From Dryomyza anilis (Eukaryota; Arthropoda; Insecta; Diptera; Dryomyzidae): DNA of 64,000 bases. Below are positions 28,458-40,570 of the stretch, one piece after another (position 1 is the stretch's first letter; every line of letters begins with the position of its first letter). Location of the stretch: contig OX638130.1 in the NCBI GenBank assembly GCA_951804985.1, positions 103,924,040-103,988,039 on the forward strand. Direction: 5' to 3'. Below the pieces are notes generated by a model that saw nothing but the letters and a program-made list of their open reading frames with translations, was not told the origin of the DNA and ran no database searches. Position numbers and translations under genes: made by a program.

Positions 28458-30942
28458 AGTGATCCCTTTTCGTATTCTGATCAAGGACGGTTGCGAAATA
28501 AGCCTAACCTTAACAATTATCCACTCGGGAAACTTGGCAACTCTGTTTTTTTTTTTTTTTTTGCTAATTTGAGCTTCGCTTTGTTACATTTTCGTGTTCT
28601 ATACCAGCTACTCTTCGTTTGCTTTGTGCTATTTTTATTTAATTCCTTTTTTTAGTCTGTTTCTTGTTAGTAAGCGTCGTATTTCTTCGTCTTATTTGCT
28701 TTTGTCAGTTTATTCGTGTAGTTTTTAGTTATTGTTGTTGTGATTACTAAACGAAAAACTGGTTTTCTAAATAATTTGAGCACGATTTGCAACAACAACA
28801 ACTACTACACAGCCCAATCGACGGACCGGACAGACTGAACGAGGTTCGTAATCAAACAACAAAATCATCATCTTTGCCGACATCGATGAACGATGAACCA
28901 ACGTCCGACCGTCCCCCACTTTGCTGTTGTTACTTTTGACGCGATGGAGCTCGCATCGTTCAACAGCCAACAAAAACAAGCGCTTCCCTGTCTTCATTGT
29001 TGTTGTTGTCATTGAATTTATGTTTTTTCGTATTTAGCACAAAACAGAAATACGAAAAATATCAAACACATAGACGCGATGCGCGACGAACGAACAAACT
29101 AACGAATGCGAACCGAACGAACGCATACGAAACGAATGACCACAGCAACAACATAAAGAAGCACAACAACAATGACGTCAGCTCCACTAAATTTAGGCAA
29201 TGTGGTGTTGGCCCCATCAACAATAACCACTAGAACCACCAGCCATCAATATGAAATCACGATTTTTTTTTCTTGTATCTTTTTTTTTATTTTTGCCTTG
29301 TTTTGAATGACAACATTCACACACACATGTTGTAGTTACTAATACAATGAAACTTTTTTTCAAGTTTTGAAACTGAATTTTAAAATTGAGCGCCAAAATG
29401 TACGCTATGGCATCCACATACAAAAAAAATACAAAAAAAAAACACACAAAAATAAAAAAATGCATTTTACGACACTCAAGAACCCAGTTGGAAATTGACA
29501 ACTTCCGAGAATCGATTCCTTTATTCATTCTTTTAATTTTAAAATCTACTCAAAATTTTTTATAATTAATTTCTATAATTATTTGTGCATTTTATTAAAA
29601 TTTGCTATAACTTCAAAAAAAGTAATAATAAAATCAATTTCAAGTATTTTATTTTTAAATTTTAAACTTTTAAATCCATCCTTACCACACTCAGAAAATA
29701 GTTTTTAATTTTTTTAAGAAATTTTGGAATTTGAAATATATTCAAGTGAATTTTCTTCATTTTAAGATAACTTTATATTAAAAAAAAAAAACAAAAACCT
29801 TTTTGTTTCTTTTTCATGTATTTAAAATTTTTAAAATTGTAATTCCAATGTTTTTATTTTCCTTAAATATTACTAATTAAAATGTTTTCTGTGTGCAAAA
29901 ATTGAAAAAAAATATCATTCAATTTTAAAAATTGTTTTAAAATATTGAAATTATTTTTTAGATTGAATTTTTATATATAAAAAAGGATATGTTATTCGTT
30001 ATGAAGAAATTAATGAAACTTTGAAGTTATTATGAAGAAATTATGTTCTTGAACATGTTCCATCTTTTCATTATTAGAGTATTCACAATTTCATGGTATT
30101 GGTACGACATTGTACGAATACGACAGTAAGGCAATTGAACTGAGAGCTTCACTTTTCTGCTTGTTAAAATATTTCGTCAAATAAATGCAGCTGATTCTTT
30201 TAAAATAAGGATTTTTTGAAATTATAATAATTATTAACATTGCACTATTTATCTTCAATTTCACAAAATACGACACCAAAAAACATGCTTCAGGGCTACT
30301 CTCAAATACAACACTCACTTTTATAAGGGATGCAACAATAAATTGACGTTTCTGTGTTATTGTATCGTATATATACTACATGGTAGGAATACTATACAAA
30401 AATACGATGAACTGTGAATACGCTATATAAATTCTAACGAAATATCAGCAGTAACAAAAATTCCTCTATTCCGTTTGATATACTGAAAAATAATGTATTT
30501 CAAAAAATCAAATTCTAATATTCAAAAAAATAAATTATAAATTTTAAAACCCTTAAATTCATTCTTATGACACACTCAGCAAATAGTTTTCTTAGTTTCA
30601 ATCTGTTTTAGAGTCAAGTTACTTTATTAAAGGAAACTTTTAGACTTATAAATTTAAACTATTAATATTCCTTAATATTTGGGATTACATGTTTTCAGTT
30701 TGCAAGCCTTTTAATGAATTACTAAAATTATTACAAAATTTGTAAAATGTTATATAAATAAAATAAAGTTCTCACAAAATCATCTTCTTGAAAATTCCTA
30801 TCCTTCCATTATAAATTCGCACATAATATTTGAAAGTGAATTATATTATTAAACATACATTTAACAAATTCTGAGTTTTTTTTTTTATAAATTTTATTTA
30901 CTCAGTTTTTAAAAATATTTCAATATTTTTAAAAACTATTTT
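28458..30942. other. Intergenic or intronic DNA with a GC-richer island at 28,560-29,230
   Basis: The segment 28760-29230 is CpG- and CAA-rich (ACGGACCGGACAGACTGAAC, GACGCGATGCGCGACG) compared with the AT-rich flank, resembling fly leader or enhancer DNA, but no convincing open frame or promoter motif set was found. 28466-28505 resembles 3464-3509 (TCGTATTCTGATCA), a short dispersed sequence. The rest is AT-rich and empty. Confidence 0.35.
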
Positions 30943-31769
30943 CAGGGCTGGAAAAAATCTGGATTCTTTTTTTTAAATCCACTCCACCGGATTTTTTGGT
31001 GTTTATTGGATTATATTAGATTTTTTTTTTTGATTTTTTATAAATAACATAATTTCAATAGTATTTATCGGTTTTTAAAGTTATTCCCGAGAATTGCTGT
31101 ATAACCTTTGGTTAAAATAAAAATTGAAAAATTGTAAAAAATTGACCGTCTTTGATCTGGAAGCCGTTTACTTCCATATACTGAATTAAAAATAGGCGAG
31201 AAAATGAAACAGCCTAAATGCCTGATCAAATCTATTTTGAATTTCTTCTTTATAACAGGACAACTGTTCAGAACATAAAAGATTTAATCAATGAGTACCG
31301 CATTAAAAATGCCTTAGAATTTGCTAGACTCCTACAGCTCGAATATTGCTGTAATACTGCTGCAATGTTGTAGCAATATTTTAATGTTGCAGCAATATTG
31401 CATCAAGATTATAGCAATATTCGTGCTGTAGGGGGAATTAAATCCATAGTTTCGGAGACTACATCCAGCTATTTATATCATTAAATTATTTGGATTTACA
31501 TAAAGCCCTATATTGGCTAATATAATCATTTCATTGTTAATTTCATCCAGCAGTGGCCCAAAAAATTGTTTTCGATTTGGTGATTTATATTCAACTCTTA
31601 AATTTTCAAAAAGTAAATCGTGTTTTGAAAACGACAAATATATTTCATAAGTTATAGTTCGAAAAATGTAAAAAATCAAGAAAATCTACACAAAAAAAAA
31701 ACAAAAATTAATTTTTTTGGTTGTATAAAATCCAAAAAAAACCGGATGGAGAAAAAAACCCAGTCCTGC
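30943..31769. mobile_element. hAT-like MITE, copy 2 (827 bp, longest member)
   Basis: Starts CAGGGCTGGAAAAAATCTGG, ends CCCAGTCCTG. It shares the 'GAATTGCTGTATAACCTTTG' core and the 'CCATAGTTTCGGAGACTACA' block with copy 3. It is longer on the right, where a minus-strand frame (31473-31679, with FGPLLDEINNEMII) is open; this may be a residue of the parental transposase, not recognised. A 100-bp hairpin element is nested at 31332-31431. Flanks ACTATTTT and CAAATTTT are only partly alike. Confidence 0.75.
31332..31431. repeat. Nested 100-bp hairpin MITE
   Basis: CTACAGCTCGAATATTGCTG at the left is mirrored as CAATATTCGTGCTGTAG at the right (about 22 of 24 positions), with further GCAATATT repeats inside. 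It is absent from the equivalent place in copy 3, where AATTTGCTTG runs directly into AATTAAATCC, so it inserted after copy 2 formed. Confidence 0.7.
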
Positions 31770-31874
31770 AAATTTTGCAATATCAAACAAAAAAAACCGA
31801 AATGGACTAATATGGACTAAAAATTACATTTATACAAAAACCAAAATTGAAAGCGAAACCGTACCTTAGGGACT

Positions 31875-32022
31875 CTTTCTGTATTGCAAACGAACGAAAA
31901 CAACGAACGAATGACGTAAAAATGACGTCAATATTGTTGAATTCCATACTTTTCAAATTTACAATACATAGTTTAAAATGACGTCACTTTCGTCTAATAG
32001 TCTTTCATATGGAAATACAGAA
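31875..32022. repeat. MITE-like repeat with CTTTCTGTA ends (copy 2)
   Basis: Starts CTTTCTGTATTGC and ends GGAAATACAGAA. The inner AAAATGACGTCAC..TCGTCTAATAGTC block matches the copy at 933-1097. Two divergent copies in the window support a dispersed family. Confidence 0.55.
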
Positions 32023-32076
32023 TGTGCGTATTAGATTAAATCATAACGAAATATTTCAATCTCTAGTTTTAACGGC

Positions 32077-32304
32077 ACTCAGAAAAAAAAACTCATAAAA
32101 TCCCATTAAAATTTGTCAATAGGACAGTTATTGATTTAATAGTATACAAATAATAAATATTTTCATACAAACTCAAATAATTTTATAGTATTTTGTAGTA
32201 TTTAATAGGATTCACCGATTGAGTTAATTGTTTATCGGACAAAAATCCTATTGACTAACTTTAATAGTTAAGACTATTAATTTTATGGTATGTTTTTTCT
32301 GAGT
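32077..32304. repeat. 228-bp MITE with ACTCAGAAAAAA ends
   Basis: Starts ACTCAGAAAAAAAAACTCAT and ends with ATGTTTTTTCTGAGT; inner CATAAAAT/ATTTTATGG continues the inverted repeat. Non-coding. The target-site duplication is unclear. Confidence 0.6.
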
Positions 32305-33499
32305 ATGTATTTCTTTTCAAGAACCGAAATATTTTATTTAAACATAGAAGTAACTAAAATGTCATAAAAATTTAATATTTGAAATTTGTTGTACTAAAAT
32401 TTAATTTTTTCAGTTAGTTTTTCATACTATTTCGAAATCCTTTGGTATAAAATCCAAATAAATCGTTGACGGTTTATCGGCTTTTTGATTTTTGTATAAA
32501 AAATGTTAGTTTTAAAAATCAAACGGATATCGGTTTCGGTTACAACTTTCAATGTCTGATTTTAATAGTTTTACAGCACGCTGTTGTTTTTTTATTATTC
32601 ATGGTTTTTTCTATTCGGCAATATTTAAATTTATACTAATTTAAATTTACTGACATTGAAAACAAACAAAACTAGTTGAGTTGTGGTTCTGGTTATAGCT
32701 TTAATTATTGTTGGCTTTTACACACGGCGTTCGACCGGCCATATGACAAACTCAACAAGACTCGGTGTTAATAATATTAAAAGAAAAAAAAACCGCACAA
32801 ACAACTAAATAAATAAATAAATAAATAAATGAATGGAATGACATCATCACCATCATCATCACTTGGGACAAACTTTTGTTAATTTTTTGTGCCTTTTCTC
32901 GAAATAATGCATGACCCACCCTGTTTTTTGTTGTTGTTGCTCTTTTGACACACACTCCACATGCGTCGATATTTTATTCTAATTTAATTTTTCGAATATT
33001 TTTTGGTTTCGTTTTTGATACAAAATATATTCGACCATTTGTATTCATTTATTAAAGCGAACATTTAATTTATTTATTTTTATTATTTATTTTGTTATTT
33101 ATTTTGTCAATTCTATTTCCAAAATTTGTATATAATCTGTATATACAGTGGACAACAACAACTTGTCTCTTAGACTGTTTTTGCTTTCAGCCAGTGTTAT
33201 TTATTGCCCAGCATATTGCCTTCAAATCGGTGCGGTGCTGGTCTGGTGCTGCAAAAGCTTACGTCATGTCTTTGTTTTGTTGGATACAACATTTTTTTTA
33301 TTTTTATTTGGTATACTTATTATTGGATATAAATTTTGATTTTTTTTTGTACGTTGCTCTAAAATATTTTAATATTTTACAGATGTTAAAAATATATTTG
33401 AAATGGTATAAATAACATTTGTTTTCTATATTTTATAAATCGTTTTATTTTTTCAGTTTAGAAACGTTTAAAGGTTTCGAAACTTTGAATAGCAAATAT
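32305..33499. other. AT-rich spacer
   Basis: Contains a short member of the dispersed 'ATCGGTTTCGGTT' family near 32,520 and a (AAAT)n tract near 32,805. No gene supported; the T-rich frames at 33.1-33.4 kb have no coding signature. Confidence 0.4.
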
Positions 33500-33529
33500 T
33501 GCCATGGATGCTACAATTGAAAAACTCAA

Positions 33530-34720
33530 TTTTTTTAACATTTCTTCTCCGATAATTTATTTCCCAACCACTCATTTTCGAATTTTCTTTTTACCCACGT
33601 TACAAATTCTTTCCCAGACAATTCATTCTCGAAAAATTCTTCCCCATGACAGTTTTTTTCAAGATAATTCTTTCCTTAAAGATAATATTCGGGGGAATAA
33701 AAATTTAGGGAAGAATTGTCTGGATTATTAACTGTTCTCTTTCTCAAACCAATCTTTTTTCGAATCATATTTGACCACTATAATTTATTCACTAGACGAA
33801 TTCTTTTACTTTCCATTCATTCTCAGAAATTTTTTCACACAACAATTACTGTTGCTGGACAATTCATTCATTAACAATTCATTCTCGAACAATTCTACCT
33901 CACCACTGTTTTTCCAAAGCAATTCTTCTCTAGAAAAGTCTGTTCTGGGAAAGAATACTCTAGGGACGAATTTTGTGTATTACCTATATTTCTACCATTC
34001 TTTTTCAAATTATTTTCCACCTATACATTTTTTAAACAAGACGAATGCTTTCCTGAACAATTGATTCCCGGTGAATTCTTTGCCACAACAATTTTCTCCG
34101 ACACTATCAGTGCTGGAAAAATTCCGGATATTTTTTTAAAATCCACTCAGCGGATTTTTTTTTTTGGTTTTTATTGGATTTTATGGATTTTATTGGATTT
34201 TTTTTAGATTTTTTATAAATAAGATAATTGCAATGGGATTTTTCGGTTTTTAATGTTATTTCTTCTCACCATTTTGCTGACGAGAACTGCTGTATAACCT
34301 TTGGTTAAAAAATACTTTGTGGAAAAACTTCACCGTCTGGGATCTGATAGCCGTTTTCTTCAATATACTGAATTAGTCATATGGACGAAAAAATGAGTAC
34401 CTGATCAAATCTATTTTGAATGTCTTCTTTATAAGAGGATAACTCTTCAGAACCTAATAGAGTCAATCAATGCTTTAAAAATTGGCTTAGAATTTGCTTG
34501 AATTAAATCCATAGTTTCGGAGACTACATCCAGCTATTTATATCATTACATTAGTTGGATCTACATAAAGGATTGGATAACCCAGCCCTAGACACTATTC
34601 ATTCCCGGACAAGACATTCTCGAATAATTCTTTCCCATAACAGTTTTACGCGAGACAATTATTTGCTAGAAGATATATAATTCGGAGAAGAATAGTGTAG
34701 GGATGAATTGTCCGTCAGTG
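33530..34720. repeat. Degenerate tandem array of ACAATTCATTCTCGAA-type units, split by a MITE
   Basis: Irregular units of about 16-24 bp (ACAATTCATTCTCGAA, GACAATTCATTC, AATTCTTTCCC) run from 33530 to 34107 and resume after the hAT-like MITE at 34591-34720. The MITE's target duplication GACACTAT was cut from this array. Long frames here are by-products of the repeat. Confidence 0.6.
34108..34590. mobile_element. hAT-like MITE with 8-bp TSD, copy 3 (483 bp)
   Basis: Starts CAGTGCTGGAAAAATTCCGG, ends GGATAACCCAGCCCTA. GACACTAT is duplicated at 34100-34107 and 34591-34598. It shares the core GAGAACTGCTGTATAACCTT with copies 1 and 2. Non-autonomous. Confidence 0.9.
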
Positions 34721-35790
34721 GTCCCTAATATGGTAAATTTCTACTAGGGTATAACGTGATAAACTTAAATATCAAAAAAATATTTTTTTAGATCTTTATC
34801 GCTCGAAAGCAAGGAGGAATCATTCATTTCCTCCATGCTTTTTCCTTGGTAAGACAAAAACGAGTAAAGCTATAATTTTACGACATATTTGCAATACTAC
34901 CCTGTATTATACCAAATCTCAACACCTACGCTTTTTATTTAAATTCTACATAAAATAGAATTTTTAAGCTGATTTTTTTATTAGTTATTTTTATAAATTT
35001 GTTATAAACTAGTATTTCGTAGATTTCTGCAAATACCTGCTGGCTATAAAATGATTATAAAAATATGAAAAAATCACGTTTCTACCACCAAATCGCTTTA
35101 TGGGCAGCTACAAAACCAAGAGCACACATTATATCTATTTATTCGCTATTTATATGACCTGAACAATGACAATAAAAATACAAAAAAATAATATAATAAA
35201 AATTACTTATAGCGGAAAACTCAAGTACTTACATACTTAACTTTTGGAGTGTATATGACATCTTTACGACTTTGATCGTTTAAGTAACTACTTGAATTTT
35301 TTAATTTTTTGTAATTTTATAATAGATACAAATTTTAATAATAGCTAGAAAAATAAATAAACCATTAAAGTATTTAATAATAAAAATGATTTCCATAATG
35401 AATTATTAAATATTAAACAATTTGTCTGATTACATTGAAAGCGCTATATTTACTCGTCATCAATTATAATTCGATCGTCGTCGTGTCTCCCCCAATAATG
35501 TCAACGCTTTTGTGTGACAAATCATTAAACTCTTTAATGAATGCCTATAATAATTATCATAAAATTTTATATATTGATAAAATGTAATTCATGGCAACAA
35601 ACGCATTAAAAACATTAAAACTGACAGACTACTATATATGGATTTTTTAATGCGATAAGAGTTTTAATAATTTTGTTCATAGATTAATTATATTTTCATG
35701 TCTATTTGTAGATAATGTATTTGAAAAAAAAAAACAACGCCCAAATTATGTTTTAATCATATTGATTAAATAATAAGAATTTAAAATCGT
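34721..35790. other. AT-rich spacer
   Basis: No gene or defined repeat. Confidence 0.35.
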
Positions 35791-37134
35791 AATAATCTAT
35801 ATGAGGTCATATATACAGTGGTTAAACATAAAATAATCTTAAAATACAAAAACAATATTGTGTATTTTACGACAATACGCATGTTTTACGATATAAACGA
35901 GAATAAAACGAGAATAAACACTTTCGTAAACTTACGAAATATATTTACGAATGATATTTAATTTTTCTTGTGATTGATTTACAAAAAAATTAAGAACAAT
36001 TTAAGAATTTGTCCATTTATTACGAAATGCATTTTACAAACAAACTAATTTTTAATTTAACACATTATTTTGTAAATTCAAAATCGGAAAATTTATATGA
36101 AGTCATATATAAAGTGGTTAAATATCAAATAATCTTAAAATTCAAAAATAATTTTGTGTATTTTACGACAATACGCATGTTTTACGATATAAACGAGAAT
36201 AAACACTTTCGTAAACTTACGAAATATGTTTACGAATGATATTTAATTTTTCTTGTGATAGATTTACAAAAAATGTAAGAACAATTTACGAATATTTCAA
36301 TTTATTACGAAATTCATTTTACAAACAAAATAAATTTTAAATTTATCACATTATTTTGTCAATTTAAAATAGTAATAATCTATATGAGGTCATGTATACA
36401 GTGGTTAAAAATCAAATAATCTTAAAATACAAAAACAATTTTATCTATTTTACGAGAACACGCATGTTTTACGATGTAAAACGTGGGAAAACACTTTCGT
36501 AAACTTACGAAAAATGTTTACGAATGATATTTAATTTTTCTTGTGATAGTTTTACAAAAAATGTTTGAACAATTTACGAATTTTTCCATTCACTACGAAA
36601 TCCATTTTACAAAAAAAAAAAATGTAAATTTAACACATTATTTTGTGAATTCAAAATCGTAATAATCTATATGAGGTCATGTATACTGTGGTTAAAAATC
36701 AAATAATCTTAAAAACAAAAACAATTTTGTGTATTTTACGACAATAACCTGTAAAATTACCATGTAAAAGTGAGTAAACACTTTTGTAAACTTACGAAAT
36801 ATGTTTACGAATGATATTTAATTTTTCTTGTGATAGTTTTACAAAAAATGTATGAACAATTTACGAATTTTTCCATTTATTACGAAATCCATTTTACAAA
36901 AAAAAAAAAAAAATGTAAATTTAACACATTATTTTGTGAATTCAAAATCGTAATAATCTATATGAGGTCATTTATCCATCCAGTGGTTAAAAATCAAATA
37001 ATCTTAATATACAAAAACAATTTTGTATATTTTACGAGAATACGCATGTTTTACGATGTAAAACGTGAGTCAACACTTTCGTAAACTTACGAAATATGTT
37101 TACGAATGATATTTAATTTTCGAATTTTTCCATT
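35791..37134. repeat. 289-bp tandem satellite, about 4.6 units
   Basis: Units start AATCTATATGAGGTCAT at about 35791, 36083, 36372, 36661 and 36951 (spacing about 289-292 bp). Each holds TTTTACGACAATACGCATG, CGTAAACTTACGAAATA and TTACGAATGATATTTAA, so units are rich in TTACGAA motifs. The fifth unit carries an internal deletion and is cut off by snap-back element copy B. Frames within it are repeat by-products. Confidence 0.9.
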
Positions 37135-37373
37135 GCCGCTCTTTTGACATTTCTCTTCAGTAGGGTTTGCCATTCCTTGATGGAAAGATATACGAGCCAA
37201 CAACGAGTCGAAATTATTAAAATTTACTAACGAAATTCGAATTCGTATATCTTTCCATCATGAAATGGCAAACCTTACTGAAGAGAAATGTCAAAAGAGC
37301 GGAAAGAAATATGGCGTCGTTTGCTGTCCCTGTCGCTCTATTTTTGTAGCGTCCCTGTTGAAAAACCCTTTAT
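37135..37373. mobile_element. Snap-back mariner-derived MITE, copy B (left end truncated)
   Basis: Begins inside the arm at GCCGCTCTTTTGACATTTC, runs through TTGATGGAAAGATATACGAG (start codon and first codons of a transposase-like frame), then the inverted arm GGCAAACCTTACTGAAGAG to GTCCCTGTTG. The outermost ~40 bp of the left arm are missing, where it meets the 289-bp satellite. Confidence 0.75.
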
Positions 37374-39341
37374 AAAGTACTGCTTGAAATGGAAAACTAT
37401 TTTAGAAAAGTAAAAAAGTTTTTTTTTGTTATTTAATTGTTCGTATATAAATGTAATAATTGTGAAATGTAAATATTAAAAAAACAAATTTATATAAAAA
37501 ATGAAAGTTTCAATTTCTGCAAAAGTTAAACCAAAGAAAAATCAATAACTAAAGTATTTCCCTCGATTTTTCCAAAAATGATGACATCGTCATCTTGTCG
37601 AATTTACTTCGAGTTCTAATAAAATATGTATAATATTCCAATTGCTGTGATGGTAAAAAGAAAACTTTCTTTTATACAAATCCGTTCTACAACTCAAGGA
37701 CACGCCGCCGCATATTTGTCAAATATTGCCGTCGGCAGGGACAGCCTTTTATTAACGACTACCAGGCGCCATTGCAAATATTTGACTACCACCCATTTTT
37801 AGGGCTCATGATATACATACTTTTGCAATTTCAATTGCTCCAAGCTGCGTGATTAAAATTTCCAAAAAAAGAATAGAAAAACTGTCAGAGAAGCCTCCCT
37901 TCCATCAAACGAAAACCCTATTCAGTCAAAAACTTCCTTTCGTCGAAAATTTACTTTAGAAAACCTCGGTTTATTTAAGAAATACAAGTGGCAACTTTAT
38001 GTATCCAACAAAAGTTTAATTGTTGTTCTAACAAAAATTAATTTCACTTTCATGTATTCGTCATATTTACATTGTTGCAATATTTCGAATGTTGTATTAT
38101 TTTCCATTTTGTATTTTCTGTCAGCTGTTGTGTGTTCTTGATGATGATGGGGGTTGCCAAGTGCCAACGTTCGTGGTCTTAGTAGCTAAATGTGTTTATT
38201 TTGATCCCAAATAACGCATTAGTCAGTCATAAATTACTAATTAAATGTAAATAAAATATAAATTTAATTTTATTATAAATTCATTTTCATTTTTGTTTTG
38301 TGCTGTAATTTATTTGAGGATTTTTATTATCACAACACCCACATTTTCAACATTTACCGTAGTCAACCTTTAACCCTTTATTGTATAAATCAATTTAAAG
38401 TTTTTTTTTTTTGAATTTTTGTGATTTGTATTGTTCACATTTGGAAAAGGTATAAATTCTGAAATTATAATGTAGTTTTTTTCCGAATATCTATATCAAA
38501 TTACCTCAATTTTCAAATTGATAGAACGAGTATTTTCGAGCAAACCAAAAAATATCTTTGCCATATCAAGTATAAACACAAAATATAATTTGTAAATGCC
38601 TAGTTCTATAATGATGGGATTTTAATTAAATTCAACCGGCCTAAATCGATAATGCTATTTTATTCGTTGAATCAATATCGAAAATGTTTAATTATTAGGT
38701 ACTAAAGGGTGACCAAATAGTACCTAATAATTGATTCCCAATTGTTATTTTCCAGCAACTGTCAAAGTTACCAATGACATCCAGCTGTCAAAATATTTAG
38801 TAAGGTTTACCATCATGCTAACCACTTTGACCGAGCTCGAGGCCATCATTCGAAATACCTTTCATTTCCTATCAGCCTGTATATATATCATAAGTAAATG
38901 TTCAGATAATGTTGATTAACGTTATAAAGAACATAAAATTCATTTTCCAAGTATGTTCTATTTTTATTTCGAAAAATATATTAAATTAGTGTTATTTTAT
39001 AACCAAAAACGGAATTTACACCGAAACCGATATTGGTTTGAACCGTTTAATTTTTAAAACCGAAACCATTATACAAAAATCAGAAATAAGTTAATTTCCA
39101 GTATATACAGGGTGTTTAGTTCATCGATGTCATTATTATCCAGTTTATCCAGTTTAAGATACAGGGTGTTTAGTAAATGCATATTACTTACATAGTCTAT
39201 TCAAGAAAATTGGTTATAAAATTTAATCTGTTGATAAATGAATATCAATTTTTCACTTTATTTTAGACAATTAAATTACCTTTCCAATGGTATATCACAT
39301 CCTCGAATCCCATGATTTCTTTCTTTTTTAAAATGTACGTA
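37374..39341. other. AT-rich spacer
   Basis: No gene supported. Contains a member of the dispersed AAACCGAAACCGATAT family (about 38,995-39,080) and a short direct duplication ACAGGGTGTTTAGT at 39,107 and 39,161. Confidence 0.4.
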
Positions 39342-40195
39342 GGGGAGACCGGGGATAAGACGATACTTTTTTTTCAATGCTAATTTTGACCACCATTTCA
39401 ATGACATTGGACAGAAATAATAATACAGTTGGATAGATTGATTCATTAGCTAAAATTGTTCCATAAGCTGTAAAGATCTACAATATATGGTTTCTACGAA
39501 ACAAATGGAAATGCGACACAACCTCAAACCTGCATCTGAAAATAGGCTGGGGTAAAGTCAACACTTTTGCTGATATCTTTCAATTTGATTGAATTATATA
39601 TTTCAAGATAAAATTATTCGTGCTGTTTTTTTCCGGTACCGCGAAATTGTTTGACCATTATTCATATTATTCACATTTTATCAATTTTTTGCAATAACTT
39701 CTTATATTATGGTCAATTGATTGACTAGTCTCCTTATATTGTAAGAATGGCATATTTTGTAAAACTCATAGAACAAAATGTTTCATAAATTGTATTTTCG
39801 CGGAATCTACTTTGACCAAATGCTTATGTGTCGACTTTACCCCACGAGACTTGGTCCAGTATTATTGGCATAAAAATGCGAATTAAATAAAAAAATAATT
39901 TAAAAATCAGTACGACATGATAAGTGAACCCCTTACTACATAAAACTCACAACAAAATATATAAATAATAAAAATTTTAATGGCAAGTACAAGTTTACTG
40001 CGTTATCAATATGTAACTTTTGAAGTCAAAAAACATAAAACTGAAGTTCAAGCACAAAATAGAGTTCTCTTCTTTGGTAACAGTGGCACCTAATGTTACG
40101 AGTACAGTATCAATTTGATGTTGATCTGACATCCCATTCGCGTTTTAAAGCAAAAATTGACTTTGCTCCGATGATGACTTAGTCCCGGTCTTCCC
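39342..40195. mobile_element. 854-bp element with GGGGAGACCGGGG ends at a TA target
   Basis: Starts GGGGAGACCGGGGATAAG, ends CTTAGTCCCGGTCTTCCC; 15 of 18 end positions pair, and both ends are flanked by TA (39340-39341 and 40196-40197). The inner text repeats CTTTACCCC and GGGGTAAAGT motifs. No transposase frame; a non-autonomous TA-target DNA element is the best reading. Confidence 0.7.
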
Positions 40196-40339
40196 TAAAG
40201 TTGAAATTTACAATAATAAGAATACAAATTTTTGACTTTGTCATTGATTTTTTCAAAATCTATTCAATTGAAATTTTAGGTATTTGATTTTTAGCTCTTG
40301 TGATGGTAAAACAATTCAGTTTTTGGTTCAAGAAATCTA

Positions 40340-40570
40340 AAATATGAATTTTAATACAAAAGCCGAACCTGAAACCGAAACCGTAACATGAAATAAGTAA
40401 ACCGAAATCGTTTCATTACAACACTTAAATTCGAAACCAAAACGAGGGAGTAAACCTCGTAAACCTGGTTATACTCCTTGATTAATACAAAAACTGAAAT
40501 CGTAAACGTAACTTGGAACCGGTACACGGATATCGTTTCGTTTTAAAATTTTAGAACGAAACTGTTATAC
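40340..40570. repeat. Dispersed AACCGAAACCG repeat
   Basis: AAACCGAAACCGTAAC and variants AAACCGAAATCGTTTC recur here and, shorter, near 32,520, 38,995, 49,800 and 51,380. Boundaries are unclear. Confidence 0.45.

Noticed and set aside
28767..29012. Minus-strand frame in the CpG-richer island
   Set aside because: Poor start context and low-complexity content from CAA/GTT repeats; no domain.
33530..34064. Frames with NSF/FILPHDSF-type repeats
   Set aside because: They follow from the degenerate ACAATTCATTCTCGAA array.
35791..37134. CRISPR-like array
   Set aside because: Units are about 289 bp with no spacers; the genome is eukaryotic.
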